DNA from: Rhododendron vialii
Taxonomy: Eukaryota > Streptophyta > Magnoliopsida > Ericales > Ericaceae
Length of the DNA: 64,000 bases
Assembly: GCF_030253575.1 (NCBI RefSeq)
Contig: NC_080558.1
Span: 36,401,611 to 36,465,610 of the forward strand
Direction of reading: 5' to 3'
The translations under genes were made by a program, and so were the position numbers. This document shows positions 11,212 through 22,475 of the stretch, piece after piece. The notes under the pieces were generated by a model. That model ran no database searches. It saw only the letters and a program-made list of their open reading frames with translations, and was not told the origin of the DNA. Position 1 is the first letter of the stretch. Each line of letters starts with the position of its first letter.

Positions 11212-12286
11212 TTTCTTACACGATTGCAAGGTAAGAATAGCTAGAGGCAGGCAGTCATTGATGGTGCGTAGTGGTGAATATACTTTGCGGTTATGAATCC
11301 ATGTTCAAGCTTTGATTTGGTTTTATTTTTTCAGGTAAGAAATTTGGTGTACAATTCGAGCTTGCAATGGAATTGTTTTAGAATTACGCACAAAGCTGCT
11401 CTTCACTACTCCCTACTTCAAATCTTTGCTTTTTTGATTATTTGTTAGCGATGATGGTTGTGGGGCAAAGTGAGTGTTGTGAGTTTCAATAGCGGAAATT
11501 TATGTTAGCTAATAGCTTGAACAAATTATGTTTTCTCTTTTCTCTCTTTCTCTCTTTGTTTTAGTCGTAAGCGAACAATATTGTATGCGTTAGCAACAAG
11601 TACAACTTTATATAACAATTCATGTTGACTTATGCTTTCTTGTTTTTTGTAGTAGTTGCTGTTATGTGTTTCGTGTATATTTCATCAATTGCACTGCTGA
11701 ATTTGACAGTTTAGTATCATTGGTTTAGTGAATTGCTCTTTTTTCAAGTCGTTTATTGATATGGTTAGATGAATTCTAGTTAGTTTGGCACCTATATTCG
11801 CATTAATATAATGCAATTTTAGCGAAAACTGAAAAAATGCAAACTGAAGAGTTTTATTGAAAAAGCAGAGCAGAAGAAGAAACTATATATTTCCCCAAAA
11901 CCAGAAGTGAGAAAGTCGTATCCTACTTCCTTCAAAAAAAAAAAAAAATGAAGTTATATCTTGACTCAGCGACGAATGTTCTGAAAACATATGCAGAACG
12001 TTTTTGCATATTTTGTCTATGCTTGCCAAAGCGACGCATTTTTAACAGAATTTTGATCCTCGATTACAGGCCCATGAAGACAAATCGAACGCTATAAATG
12101 CGTCAAGACGACGGGTGCATGTTCACTTGCTCTTCCTGGCGGAGGCGAGTATACGAACAAAGATCCGGCACTCACCATGAACGTGACACTCAAATTCCAA
12201 ATAACTGCCTTGGCTCCTTCTAACATGGGCTTGTGCCGAATCCAAAGCATGGTCCACCACTATTATTTATGAACTAATAGTATTAA
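11212..12286. other. RRP46 3' flank and intergenic DNA
   Basis: The first few hundred bases presumably contain the RRP46 3' untranslated region. The rest is AT-rich with no coding signal or transposon termini that I recognise. Confidence 0.4.
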
Positions 12287-12715
12287 GGGTATGTTTGGTT
12301 TGATGAAATCAAAGTTGAAATGGAATGTTCATTCTCAAATGGCATACTTATTCGGTTATTCTCATATTTGTTTCACCATTAAATGATAGAATGATCATTC
12401 CAAATAGAATTACTATTCACCTTAGTAAAAGAATTGTTATGCCACTAAAAAAACAAAGAAATTGCCATTCCATTTCCTTGCCGTAGCAAAATTACTAGTG
12501 TCACTTCAAGATTCATTATTACCACACCAAAAATTACTGCTGTCACTTCAAAAATCATTATTGCCACACCATTCCATTGCGGATGAGAATGACTATTCCT
12601 AAGCATAACCAAACTTGGGAATAAGAATGGATATTCCAATCTCATTTCCTCCAATTTCATTCCAATCTCAATTTTATTCTATTGTCAATTTCATCCCATT
12701 AAACCAAACATACCC
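12287..12715. mobile_element. Tourist/Harbinger-like MITE (429 bp)
   Basis: The left end is GGGTATGTTTGGTTTGATG and the reverse complement of the right end is GGGTATGTTTGGTTTAATG. TAA flanks both sides (12284-12286 and 12716-12718), the 3-bp duplication typical of PIF/Harbinger insertions. The interior repeats attcca/tggaat words and is non-coding. Confidence 0.85.
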
Positions 12716-12733
12716 TAAGTATAACCATACTCG

Positions 12734-12807
<74 letters not shown>
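12734..12807. repeat. (GA)n microsatellite, about 36 units
   Basis: An almost uninterrupted GA tract immediately 3' of the Tourist-like MITE. Open frames across it encode only Arg-Glu or Ser-Leu dipeptide runs and are not genes. Confidence 0.95.
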
Positions 12808-12809
<2 letters not shown>

Positions 12810-13276
12810 ACACCAATTTTTGCATACTCATTTAATTCATTCAAACAAGTCATACGGCATTTACAAAACATCATCTAGATATGGATCAAGCCATACAACA
12901 GCTATTGATAACCATCCAAAAATAAAGATAAAAAAAAACAACCAGACCCCATTTGATTTCTCGTCAGAAGTAGTATGTACAGATTGAGAGTTTACCGAGA
13001 GATGAGAGCCCGAAAGGCTTTAAGCTGGACCAGCTGGTTCAATTCTTTCAATTCATCAAGGTACTGTCTTTTCCACATAATCCTAGGGTTTGAATTTATG
13101 GGTTTTGGAATTGAAGTGCTTTGCTTTGCTCCAGAGAGTGGGTACTTGCTTATACGCCCTCCGTCCCATAAGAGAACTCTACAATATACACCATTTAAGG
13201 TGCATATCATATGCACCTATTGAGTGGTCCATATCGTGCCACTTCATAAAAAATTACCTGTTGAACCGGTCATTCA

Positions 13277-13460
13277 TAACATTTTAGGTCTATCGTAACT
13301 TTTATACCAAAAATTCGTAACTTTTGATTCATAACATTTTTCTTACAAATCATAACCTTTTAGTGCATATCGTAACTTTTACGAATGAATCGTAACTTTT
13401 TAGCAACAGATTCATAACATTTTTAGAATCATAACACTTTAGTCCATTTCATAACTTTTC
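13277..13460. repeat. Array of about ten 'CATAAC/CGTAAC + TTTT' motifs
   Basis: Words of the form (tc)(a/g)TAACnTTTT, all in one orientation, recur every 15-30 bp with variable spacers. The left and right ends of the surrounding element carry the same word, so the array may have grown from a subterminal motif. Confidence 0.7.
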
Positions 13461-13975
13461 TATAATCAATTGTGCAATCGATTATTTAATCAATTTTTTT
13501 TGAACGGTAGTTAATCAAATATGTAATCTATTATGTGAATGTTCAATTCCATAATCAATTAGACTTTATAATTAATTTTTCAATTGATTAGATATTATAA
13601 TAAATATATAGTAATTGATTTTGCAATTGATTACATATTCGATTAGACATCATAATCGAATATGTAATCAATTCTATTATGTTCAATTATGTAATCGATT
13701 AGACAATATAATCAATTTTGTAATTGAATTGAGTATGATTGGGTAACAATGTGAAGTCAATTACTTAATCGATTTGCTAATTGATGGGCCTCAGTAAATC
13801 CTCTAATCAATTGCGAAATAAATTAAAAACAATATTGCAGTAGATTTAAAAATCAATCATTCTGAATAACACAAATAATTGATTACATGATAGATTATAT
13901 TTCTATGCGGTTTCAATTACGTAATTGATTGGTATTGATAACACTTGTAATCGATTACATTATCAAATATGAGTA
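13461..13975. repeat. Dense array of TAATC(A/G)ATT-type palindromic motifs
   Basis: About twenty variants of TAATCAATT, TAATCGATT and TAATTGATT occur within 515 bp, in both orientations and with irregular 10-40 bp spacing. This is more ordered than generic AT-rich sequence. No coding is present. Confidence 0.7.
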
Positions 13976-14731
13976 TTAGTTATTTATAATTCGGATGCTT
14001 GCACTAATTCACAAAATACTAGTTGTACGTCTATTGACCAAAAAATAAATAGCACGTCCTAAATATTGTTGTCTTTTACACATAACCTAAAATGTATTGG
14101 TAAATTTATCTTGTCTCTATCACTCTCTTGATCACCCATGAACTTTTTTGTTAGTGTTTCCTACTTATTAATACAGATGATCGACTTCGCTATTCTTTTT
14201 AGTTGGACTATTTATGTGAAAATTCACTATGCAATTAAAGATATTGTGAAAAATATTAAACATCATAATATTTCAAAAAAAAAAATGACTACAAATATGA
14301 AACACTTTAAAAATTCTGTAAAAAATGCCTTGACTTTTTATTACATTATGATAATGATAGTATCTTTTTCCTTTAGTAATTATCGAGAACCTATTTTAAT
14401 GAAGTAAATTATTTCCACTTGAAATAATTTTAGCTTCAAAGTTTTTAAAAAATAAAATTATTATTTTTAACATAAATTAATTATCAAAAATAAAATTGGG
14501 CTGGTTTCGTCGAAGGAAAAGAAAGATATACGCTGGTTGGGAAGAAATTGAGGGGTGGAATTTTCTTTCCATTTTGGTTAATTCACAGGGTTTACCTGTA
14601 GCACTGGTAATAGGTTTTTTGTTAGTAACCTATCGTAACATTTTAAAGGGTTCAGATCATTTTTCAAGCATCTAATAGTAATTAAAGAGGGTGCATATGA
14701 TACACACCCAAATAAAAGGTGTGTATTGTAG

Positions 14732-14946
14732 CACTTCTCGTCCCATAATATTTGTCCGGTTCGCAAAACGGAGACGTAAAAATAATACAATTTTTGGAAG
14801 AAAAGTTGGAAAAAAATTCAATAATTTACTAGATCTTGACGAGTTCTTTTAACTTATGAAAAAAATTTGAATTTTTTCTTGAAAGAAATACATTATTTTA
14901 TAGTCCTCATTTTGCGGACCGGACAAATATTATGGGACAGAGGGAG
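14732..14946. mobile_element. Stowaway-like MITE
   Basis: The left end CTCGTCCCATAATATTTGTC (first bases degraded) pairs with the right end, whose reverse complement is CTCCCTCTGTCCCATAATAT. A TA dinucleotide follows the right end. The copy directly abuts the 1.55-kb element to its left. About 215 bp, non-coding. Confidence 0.75.
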
Positions 14947-15527
14947 TAATATTTAAGGGTCTTTTGTTTTGGGTGATTTGTGCTGGGTTCGTGTGCTACC
15001 GCTCGGTAACGGTGGCGACTGATGGTGGTGGGTGGGGTTTGGGTTGCAGTACGTGCTCTGATGGTGGCTGGATCTATTCATTGGTCATGGTGGCGACTGT
15101 GTAAGTTGTATCAATAAGGCAGATGGTTAGGATTAGGGTTTTTTTTATTTCGTTTTTGTTCGAATTCAGTCCGGTTTATATCTGAATTTAGTCCGGTTCT
15201 GTTCGGATTTATTCCAGTGGGTCTTTGAATGATTTCCACAGGTTGAATGTTGTCTTTGATATGGAGCTCCGCCATCCCAAAGCAGTCGGTGTCTGGATAC
15301 TAGCTCCACTTTTACCATTCATGATTATGGTGTGAATTGGATAATGACTACTGCTTAGGAGTTCAACATTAATTTCATCTCTTTTAGAATTTGATCAAAT
15401 CCCAGTAAAAACCCAGTGATAAAAAACTACAACCAATGATAAAAACCCAGTTCTCAAACCCGCCCGCCCCCCTCTCATTTAACCCAAAATACCCATGCCC
15501 CCGTTCAGCCCCAAAATACCCATGCCC
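14947..15527. other. Intergenic DNA between MITEs
   Basis: Moderately GC-rich for the window, with ggtggcgactg words and a C-rich segment near 15450-15530. No gene, RNA or transposon terminus is identified. Confidence 0.4.
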
Positions 15528-15889
15528 CGGTTCGGCTAAATAAGTTAACTAATTTATTTTTTTGTTCTTATTCAATTTTTTTTTGTATTTATTAGTTTTT
15601 CGTCAATTTTTTGGAGATTATTGCACGTCATGACAAGAGAGGAATCTAAAAAGTAAAAAATTAACAATCGAAATCTATTTTTTTGAATAAAGACAAAAAT
15701 AAGTCAATAAGCCAATTTTTTGGTCTTTATTAAAAAAAATTGAATTTCGATCATAATTTTTTACTTTTTAGATTCGTTTCATCATGACGATGTAATAATT
15801 TCCAAAAAAATTTATGAAAAATTAAAAAATATAAAAAAAAATTGAATAAAAACAAAAAAATAACCCAATTAACTTATTTAGCCGAACGG
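15528..15889. mobile_element. Palindromic MITE (family P, copy 2)
   Basis: The termini contain GTTCGGCTAAATAAGTTAA and its exact complement at the right end. Nearly the whole 360 bp folds back. Internal words 'ttgttcttattcaattttt' and 'catgacaagag' match copies 1 and 3 of the same family. Confidence 0.8.
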
Positions 15890-16284
15890 GCGGACTCAAG
15901 TGCTGCCATTTCACTTCCCAATAAGTTTGTTACAGGTTCTCTCTTTATCCCTGTGGAAGGGTACTCGTATTATCCAGTGGACAAGAAAATACGCCCCGAC
16001 TACTGTAAGAAAGAAAAAATGCACACATCCGCAACGAGCGCAGATAAAAGCCTCACCCAATGAACATCAAAGACAACTTAATTTCGCAGGAAAGTACTTT
16101 AATTAGCCAGTGGACAAATAAAAACAATCACATATAATTTCAAATTCCTCGAAATGTTTCTCCTTCTCAGCGGCTACTGCTAGATACAAAAACAAATACA
16201 CACAACACAACAAGTTCAAATAAAAGCCTCGCCTCATTAACATCAAATCATGTTGCCACTAAACTAAATGGATTAAGGGTAGGT
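15890..16284. other. Spacer between two family P MITEs
   Basis: About 400 bp containing short open frames without family resemblance and no recognised repeat termini. Confidence 0.4.
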
Positions 16285-16640
16285 TTGGATTAAAAAATTA
16301 AGTGACTTATTTTTTTGTCCTTATTTAATTTTATTTTTTTGCATTTGATTGTTTTACGTTAAACTTTTGTGACTTATTGATTCGTATTGACAAGAGGAAT
16401 CGAAAATGTAAAATTTTTTGATCGAAACTCATAATTTTTTGAATAAAGACAAAAATAAATCAGCTTTTTTTACTTATTCTTATTTTTTTGAAAAAAAATA
16501 TGAGTTTCGATCAATTTTTTTTACTTTTTCAATTCTTTTCGTCGAGACGAAACAATAAGTCACAAAAGTTTGACACAAAACTAACAAATGCGAAAAAAAT
16601 TGAATAAAGACAAAAAAAAAAGTCAAAATGAATTTTAAAG
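16285..16640. mobile_element. Palindromic MITE (family P, copy 3)
   Basis: The left arm reads 'ttaagtgacttatttttttg' then 'tccttatttaat'. The right arm mirrors it with 'attgaataaagacaaaa'. The internal CGTCGAGACGAAACAATAAG segment is shared with the 5.5-kb copy. The exact termini are blurred, and TAA precedes the likely left end. Confidence 0.65.
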
Positions 16641-18342
16641 CCACCTCCAGTCCTTAAAGCCCATGTTTTCACAGATATCTAGGTAGGTAATTCTCCTCAT
16701 ATACCTCAACTAAAATACCAAAACTGATGACGAAAAGTCTATGATAGAAATACCTTGCATGTGAGACTTACTTAAAAGTAATTTTTGGAATGAAATTGGT
16801 CCACCCTTCTCACACTCAATTGAGTTTGGCTTTCATGTAATTATATATTTTCACCATTAACTGCAAGATGTCATTAAGAAAGAGATAAAGATGGATGAAA
16901 TTAGATAATTACTTTCTAGCAAAAGAGAAACTCAAAGGGTTAAAACACCAAATTGAGTAATAAGAAGCTTCCAAAATGAGATTTTGTTCCACCTTTTTAC
17001 CCAGAGGTTACAGAATGGAGTAACAATATTTAAAATGTAAAATCATCTCAATTACCTAAAATCGCTGGGTACGTGATTTCGAACAGTTTTAAGGGCCGAA
17101 AATCACCGGGTATGTGATTTCTAAGGTTTTCGAAGGGCTTTAGGGTTGATTAAGAGTTTCGGTCATCAATAAGCTACGGTTTTGAACATCAGTAGTTACA
17201 GTGTGGAAGTCAATTTAGGGTTTCGAGGTATGGATGGAAGTAAAATATAAAAGAAATCAATTCACACAGTCATAGATGGTTAGATTGTCCATACTTAAAA
17301 GTCCTAAGAATGTCTGAAACAGGTCAACAATATTTATCCATCAATGGGGAATATTGTCAAAAAAAAGCTTATCTATTAACATGTAACTCATTCTTAAAAT
17401 AACAGTATAAACTAAGTCATTTACAAATAACGGAAAAATAAAAAGAAGTCATGTATTTACCCCAACATAAAAAGTAAGTCCTGACCCACACCTTATTCCT
17501 ACCAGCCTTTTTCATTCACTTCAAATACCATTATGGTATAAGCAGATGCAAAAACCACATCAAACTTTTGTCCTCTTTTTATTCCTGATGTTAGATTTCG
17601 TATTACATTCTTTTGTTTGGCCTAAAACTAACGGGGATATAAAAAATTGAGATTCGAATACCCCTTAAAGTTGTGCTGGTGTGCCCGTGATCCTTTTAAT
17701 CTTTGTATGTATCATCTTCAAAGATTGGTAAAATCTTCTTTTTGACGATCAAAAAAAAAGCAATAACAAAAAAATACGGTAGAGGCAACAACAACAGAAA
17801 ACAGAAAATATAAAGACTTACTCGTACGTCGGGTATTACATTTTGTTTGCAAGGAAAAAAGAATTCAGAAGAGCCATACTCCACAATACATGACCCGAAC
17901 TCAGTACCCGGATTTTTTCTTTGGCCGTGCATTCGTTGTTACCAGGATTTTTCGGGTTACCAGCTCGATCTCTCTCTATATGACTCGAACTCGACTGGAG
18001 TTAAATATTATGATCGGTTTAGAGCCGTACTCCAACTTTTTTTTGATTGAATATTGGTTGCGCATGACAGCTATCACTCCAATTTGAACCGAGCGTAGTA
18101 AAAAAATTAGGGAGTTGGAGTGAATATTGGTTGCACCTGACATGCAATATGAAATGGGAACAAAAATTAAGAACTGAAAAAAAGAAGAAGTAAATTCTCC
18201 GTGGAAAGAGAACAAAAAACTAATTTCTCGATTCACATCTATTTTAAGAAAAAGAGAACAAAAGAGCCATACGTGTAGAGAGAGAAATGGAGAGAGGGCG
18301 AGAAGGAGATGACGGAAGAGAGAACTGGAAAGCAAACGTTTA

Positions 18343-18343
<1 letters not shown>
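16641..18343. other. Intergenic stretch, no gene recognised
   Basis: AT-rich DNA. Near 17690-17760 it carries 'ttttaatctttgta' followed by 'ttcaaagattggtaaaatct' and an A-run. This resembles the 3' tails at 24390-24430 and 51800-51860 and is possibly a degraded non-LTR retroelement end. Reading frames around 17850-18400 are not gene-like. Confidence 0.4.

Positions 18344-18374
<31 letters not shown>
18344..18374. repeat. (GA)n microsatellite
   Basis: About fifteen GA units. The minus-strand frame across it is a low-complexity Ser-Leu run. Confidence 0.95.
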
Positions 18375-18377
<3 letters not shown>

Positions 18378-18467
18378 GTAAACAAAGAATAAATTATTTA
18401 GCATTCATTACCGAAAATAAATGAAGACGTAACCCAAAATTCGTTCAGCAATCAACGTACGTCAATC

Positions 18468-19150
18468 TAGGGTTGGCAATGGGGCGGGTAGGGGGTGGAT
18501 ACCACTATCCCCGTCCCCGATCCCCGAATCCAAATACATCCCCATCCCCTCCCCGATCCCCACCGGAGAATTATTTTTACCCTCCATCCCCTCCCCAAAC
18601 GGGGAACGGGGATCCCCGTGGGGAATCGGGGATCCAACTGGAACCACAGGCAAAATCGATATTCTTAATCCGGTATCCCTCTTGCAACAAGACACCAAGA
18701 ACAAACAACACACGCAAAGCTCTTTAAAGCTTCGTTTCTTAGTCTCTCAACACGACACTATTTCATGAGTTTCCGACGTGAACAATATTTATCTTACTAG
18801 AACTATCGATTTGAGCTCTTTTTTCTACTAATCTTCTATCCGCGGTAAGTGAATTCAATTACTTCTATGTTAATTGACAGTGAGATTTAGTTTCTTTCTT
18901 TCTTCCTCACTTATGTATATATAGTACTCCTATATAATTTTCATTTATGTATATAACTTATTTATTATATATATACACAAACGGGGCGGGGATGGGGCGG
19001 GGACAGACTCATACCCATCCCCTACCCGTTTCCTATTTTTTTTTGAAAATTATCCCCATCCCCTACCCGATCCCCAAAAAATCCCCGAATCCCCAATCCA
19101 TTTGGGGCGGGGAATGGGGCGGGGCGGGGCGGCCGGGATTGCCATCCCTA
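18468..19150. mobile_element. GC-rich hAT non-autonomous element with intact 8-bp duplication
   Basis: The left end is TAGGGTTGGCAATGGGGCGG and the reverse complement of the right end begins TAGGGATGGCAATCCC. Both sides are flanked by CGTCAATC (18460-18467 and 19151-19158), a perfect 8-bp target duplication diagnostic of hAT. The subterminal 150 bp on each side are packed with GGGGCGGGG/CCCCATCCCC words that pair with each other and could form G-quadruplexes. The centre is AT-rich. No transposase is encoded, so movement would need one supplied elsewhere. Confidence 0.9.
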
Positions 19151-19587
19151 CGTCAATCCTTACCAAAAATTCTTAGCATTCATTACTCAAAATTGCACTA
19201 CCCGTTTGGGTTCCCATTATATTCATTAATATTCGACCATTTAGAATTTCTCACCAAAATTGCATTCAAATAAATTAAAAATTGAAAAAATCATTACTCA
19301 ACCATTTATTCCAGAAAATGCAAAGTATTTACGAAAATGGCAAGGGTTGAATGAAGGGCAAAGATTTATGCAGAGAAATGTGTGTTAAATGAAACGGTCA
19401 AGATTTATGTAGGAAAAATATGCGGGCCACCACACTGTCGCGATTTGTATTATCGATAATAATTGCTTACTTATAGGAAAATGCAAAGGCAAAGAACAAG
19501 AAAATTTCTAAAGGAAAGAAAACTACAAGCTTTGCAAAAGGGAGGAAAGGAAAATGTTGAATTTCAAGTGATATGATTTTGTAGATA

Positions 19588-19788
19588 CTCCCTCCGTTCC
19601 ATATTGAGAGTCCCATACACTCTCTCTTGTCATTTTTCAAATTAAAAAATCAACTACTTTTGTGTATAATTTTTTGAATTTTTTCGCACTGTATTAAATT
19701 CAAAATATTATACACAGAAGTAATTAATTTTTTATTTGAAAAATGGCACAACTTTTTATAGTTGACCCTCAATATGGATCGGAGGGAG
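19588..19788. mobile_element. Stowaway MITE (201 bp)
   Basis: The left end is CTCCCTCCGTTCCATATTGA and the reverse complement of the right end is CTCCCTCCGATCCATATTGA. TA flanks both sides. This is a textbook Stowaway structure, non-coding. Confidence 0.9.
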
Positions 19789-20798
19789 TAATGTTTTCAG
19801 GTTGTCTATTAAGACAGACCAAGTATAGTAAAAAATTGTGTTGTCTTGCGCCTATCAAGTTTTGAGCTTTCTAATGGTACATATGACAAACTAAGTAGAG
19901 AAACCTTCGTTCTTCTCAGTAACATGAGTTTAAAATAGAGAATGATTCCTAATGCATTATTCACAAATTTCAATGTTGAGGAAATTCTCTTCAATAATAA
20001 AAATGATTTATTTGCTTTGTCCAAAGTTATACATGCATTTAAGTAATGGATGAATATAAATATGCTCTTATTAATTCTTCAGCAAGAGAAAGGGGCAATT
20101 GGAAGTTCTGAAGGAAAAGGAAAGGCTACTTATGCAGGCATAGGAAAAGAGATTGAGGTCCATCAAGTGGTATGAAATTTGTTTCCATTCTTTTGTTTAA
20201 ATAAATTAATTTGTTTATCCAATCTAGAACTCTTTTTCCATCTTGCATGAGTACTGATCCAGTGCACAACTATATTTTGCCATTTTATTTTTTGGAAGTT
20301 AGTTGATCACTTGCGACTCTTTCATGTAGCTTTGCATCTTTTTAATTTATCTTTGTTTTCTGTCAATTGAATTTTTTGGTCAAGTAGAATTTGTTTGGGA
20401 GAAGGGAAACGTGTGGTATGGTATTTATGTTAGACTTGGGGAAGTATACTCTATTTGGGAGAAGAGGAAGGTGGGGTATGATACTTCATTTAGATTGCGT
20501 TTGAATGCATTGCGCCGTGCCCCTTAGAAAAACTGGGTCTTAGCCCCGTAGGAAAACTCGCCCTTAGTTTCTTTTCGGAGAAGTTGGGTTCATTGATATG
20601 TGGTTAATAATAGAGAAGGGTAGTCATTCAGATTGGGTTCAGAATACGTTTTGTCATGCCTTCAGGCAAGGGCATTGTTATTTTTGTACATTTCATATGA
20701 ATACTGAAGAACATTGTTATTTTTGTACACTTCTTCCTATTTTGAAGTTATTATGTTGGGTTTATGTGACTTATGACTTGACTGTTTGGTTTTTGCAG

Positions 20799-20910
20799 CT
20801 TGATGCGCAAAATGCCGATTGACAAAACAGTTGGAGGCAGTGGCGATGCTTTCGACACATTCTTCAGAGAAACCAAGGCAAGAAACCACGTCCCCCGTGT
20901 CATTTTCAGG
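20799..20910 (+). pseudogene. Alpha-tubulin exon fragment
   Basis: The stretch encodes [18 protein letters not shown] then [14 protein letters not shown]. This aligns with the conserved alpha-tubulin segment [20 protein letters not shown] followed by the TGAGKHVPRAVF motif. An intact splice acceptor (TTTTTGCAG) precedes it, and the triplet ahead of the Met reads as the family's Gln with one extra base inserted. After 'cattttcag' the similarity fades quickly: the VDLEPTV region is only vaguely recognisable. Only about 32 of roughly 450 residues are present. The surviving acceptor argues against a processed copy. It is therefore a decayed genomic fragment, perhaps carried in by the neighbouring transposons. 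Confidence 0.75.
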
Positions 20911-21036
20911 TGTGAGCAACCTGGAGCACAAATTAGAGATGTGCTCACCCCATCGCACTATTTCAACTCTTTGTTATCTCGGTTATTTGTTTGGGAAGGT
21001 TACAGTCAAGAGAGCGATAATTCTTGGTTATGTTAG

Positions 21037-22475
21037 CTTAAGGCCTCGTTCAGTTGCTCGGAAAGTACAGAAAAGGATGAGAAAATCAACTTTTCCATAA
21101 CTTTTTTAGTGTTCAGTTGACAGGAAAGTAGTGGGAAACATGTTTTTAAATTTTCCTGCAAGATTTACTTTCTCGCAAAAGTGATCCAGCCAAAAGCATA
21201 GGCTTTTGCGTCACGGGAAAAGTTTTTTTCATTGTGGGGCCAAAATAATTGGCGGGTAAGAAAAAAAGTGAGTGACACCAATACCCAAAAAATACGAATT
21301 AGGTTCTTAGAAATGCACTTTGAGATTTACGTGAGCAACAATAATTTTGACTACTATTGTGCTTTCTGAGATAATTGTTGTCGAAAAAGATTGGTAGTTT
21401 ATTTTTTTGGAAGTATATTAATTATTTGTCTTGTCATTAGTCTTCAATTTTGTTTTCTATTAACTAATTATCAGTGAGTTTTTGTATTGGCAACTAATCA
21501 AGCACGGTTGTTTAGCATTTGTTTATTAAGTTATCATTTACTTATTTTTAAACTTCATTTGTTAGGTTGATTATCAGAGGATGTCAATTTAAATGGGGGA
21601 TTTGCTCATTCAGAAGATAGCAAATTGAATAGGGAATTGCAAGTCAATTTTTTCATTTCATGTTAAGGCTTTGCATTAGATAAAATACATTTTCCGTATG
21701 GCTCCGTTCAGTTGCCAGAAATGTTGTACAGGAAAGTTATTCTCAGGAAAAGTCAAGTAAAGTGAAGTAAAGGAAAAAGAAATCTATTTTCCTGTGAGTG
21801 TTCATTTGACAAATTTTTTTTGCAGGAAAACTAAAGTTTAGTGGTTCTTTGTCGGAAAAAGATACTTATGAGAAACTTCTTTATTTCCTATGGCTAAAAG
21901 TAACTTTGAGAACTAACACATACCGGAAAATGTATTTTATCTAATGCAAAGCCTTAACATGAAGCTTAAAAAATAAGTAGATGATAACTAAATAAATAAA
22001 TGTTAAATAATTATGCTTGATTAGTTGCCGATACAAAAACTCATTGATAAACTGATGATTAGTAAGTACAAAACAAAACTGAAGACTAATGACAAGTTAA
22101 ATAAATACTTCCAAAAAAAAAATCAATTACTAATTTTTTCTACAACAATTATCTTAGAAAGCATCACAGTAGTCGAAATTGTTATTGCTCACGTAAATTT
22201 CAAAGTGCCTTTCTAAGAACCTAATTCGTATTTTTTTTGGTATTGGCGTCATTCGTTTTTTTTCTTGCCATCCAATTATTTTGGCCCCACAATGCAGAAA
22301 ACTTTCCCGCAAAATCCTATACTTTTGGCCGGATCACTTTTGCAAGAAAGTAAATCTTGCAGGAAAACTTAAGAACATTTTTCCCATTACTTTCCTGGCA
22401 ACTAAACACTACAAAAGTTATGAGAAAGTTGATTTTTCCATCATTTCCTACACTTTCCTAACAACTGAACGGAGT
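21037..22475. mobile_element. Long hairpin MITE (element A) with nested inverted repeat
   Basis: The outer arms (about 21037-21610 and 21955-22475) are inverted copies: the left begins GGCCTCGTTCAGTTGCTCGG and the reverse complement of the right ends reads GACTCCGTTCAGTTGTTAGG. Sequence such as 'gcataggcttttgcg', 'acgaattaggttcttag' and 'agttatcatttacttat' is mirrored in order. The tip carries a further inverted pair (21660-21695 with 21925-21960). A second pair of arms with the same terminus, starting at 21697, is interleaved with it. No coding is present. Confidence 0.75.

Larger units (their letters stand above)
13179..14731. mobile_element. Unclassified 1.55-kb inverted-repeat element with internal motif arrays
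   Basis: The left end (CTACAATATACACC, then GGTGCATATCATATGCACC) is mirrored at the right end, whose reverse complement starts CTACAATACACACC and continues with GTATCATATGCACCCT. The subterminal words 'cataacattttagg' and 'tatcgtaac' are also mirrored near 14630. No target duplication is clear and no transposase is present. The left two-thirds consists of two short-motif arrays, listed separately. The superfamily is unknown. Confidence 0.5.

Noticed and set aside
11212-11232. Alternative RRP46 C-terminus using CCCCAG|GTGACTTG or the GCAAG|GTAAG site as donors
   Set aside because: The in-frame TGA at 11209-11211 gives the expected family length, and no matching downstream exon was seen.
12615-12878. 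Open frames across the GA microsatellite
   Set aside because: They encode only Arg-Glu or Ser-Leu runs created by the dinucleotide repeat; a MITE end supplies the rest.
13154-13178. Stowaway-type left end (CCCTCCGTCCC) before the 1.55-kb element
   Set aside because: It lacks a partner; the nearby right end at 14946 matches a different left end.
17976-18404. 142-codon minus-strand frame
   Set aside because: Its N-terminal part is a GA-repeat Ser-Leu run and the rest is Phe/Ser-rich AT sequence without any domain.
18473-18727. Pro-rich open frame in the GC-rich segment
   Set aside because: It lies wholly within the terminal part of the hAT element, whose CCCCATCCCC words generate the prolines.
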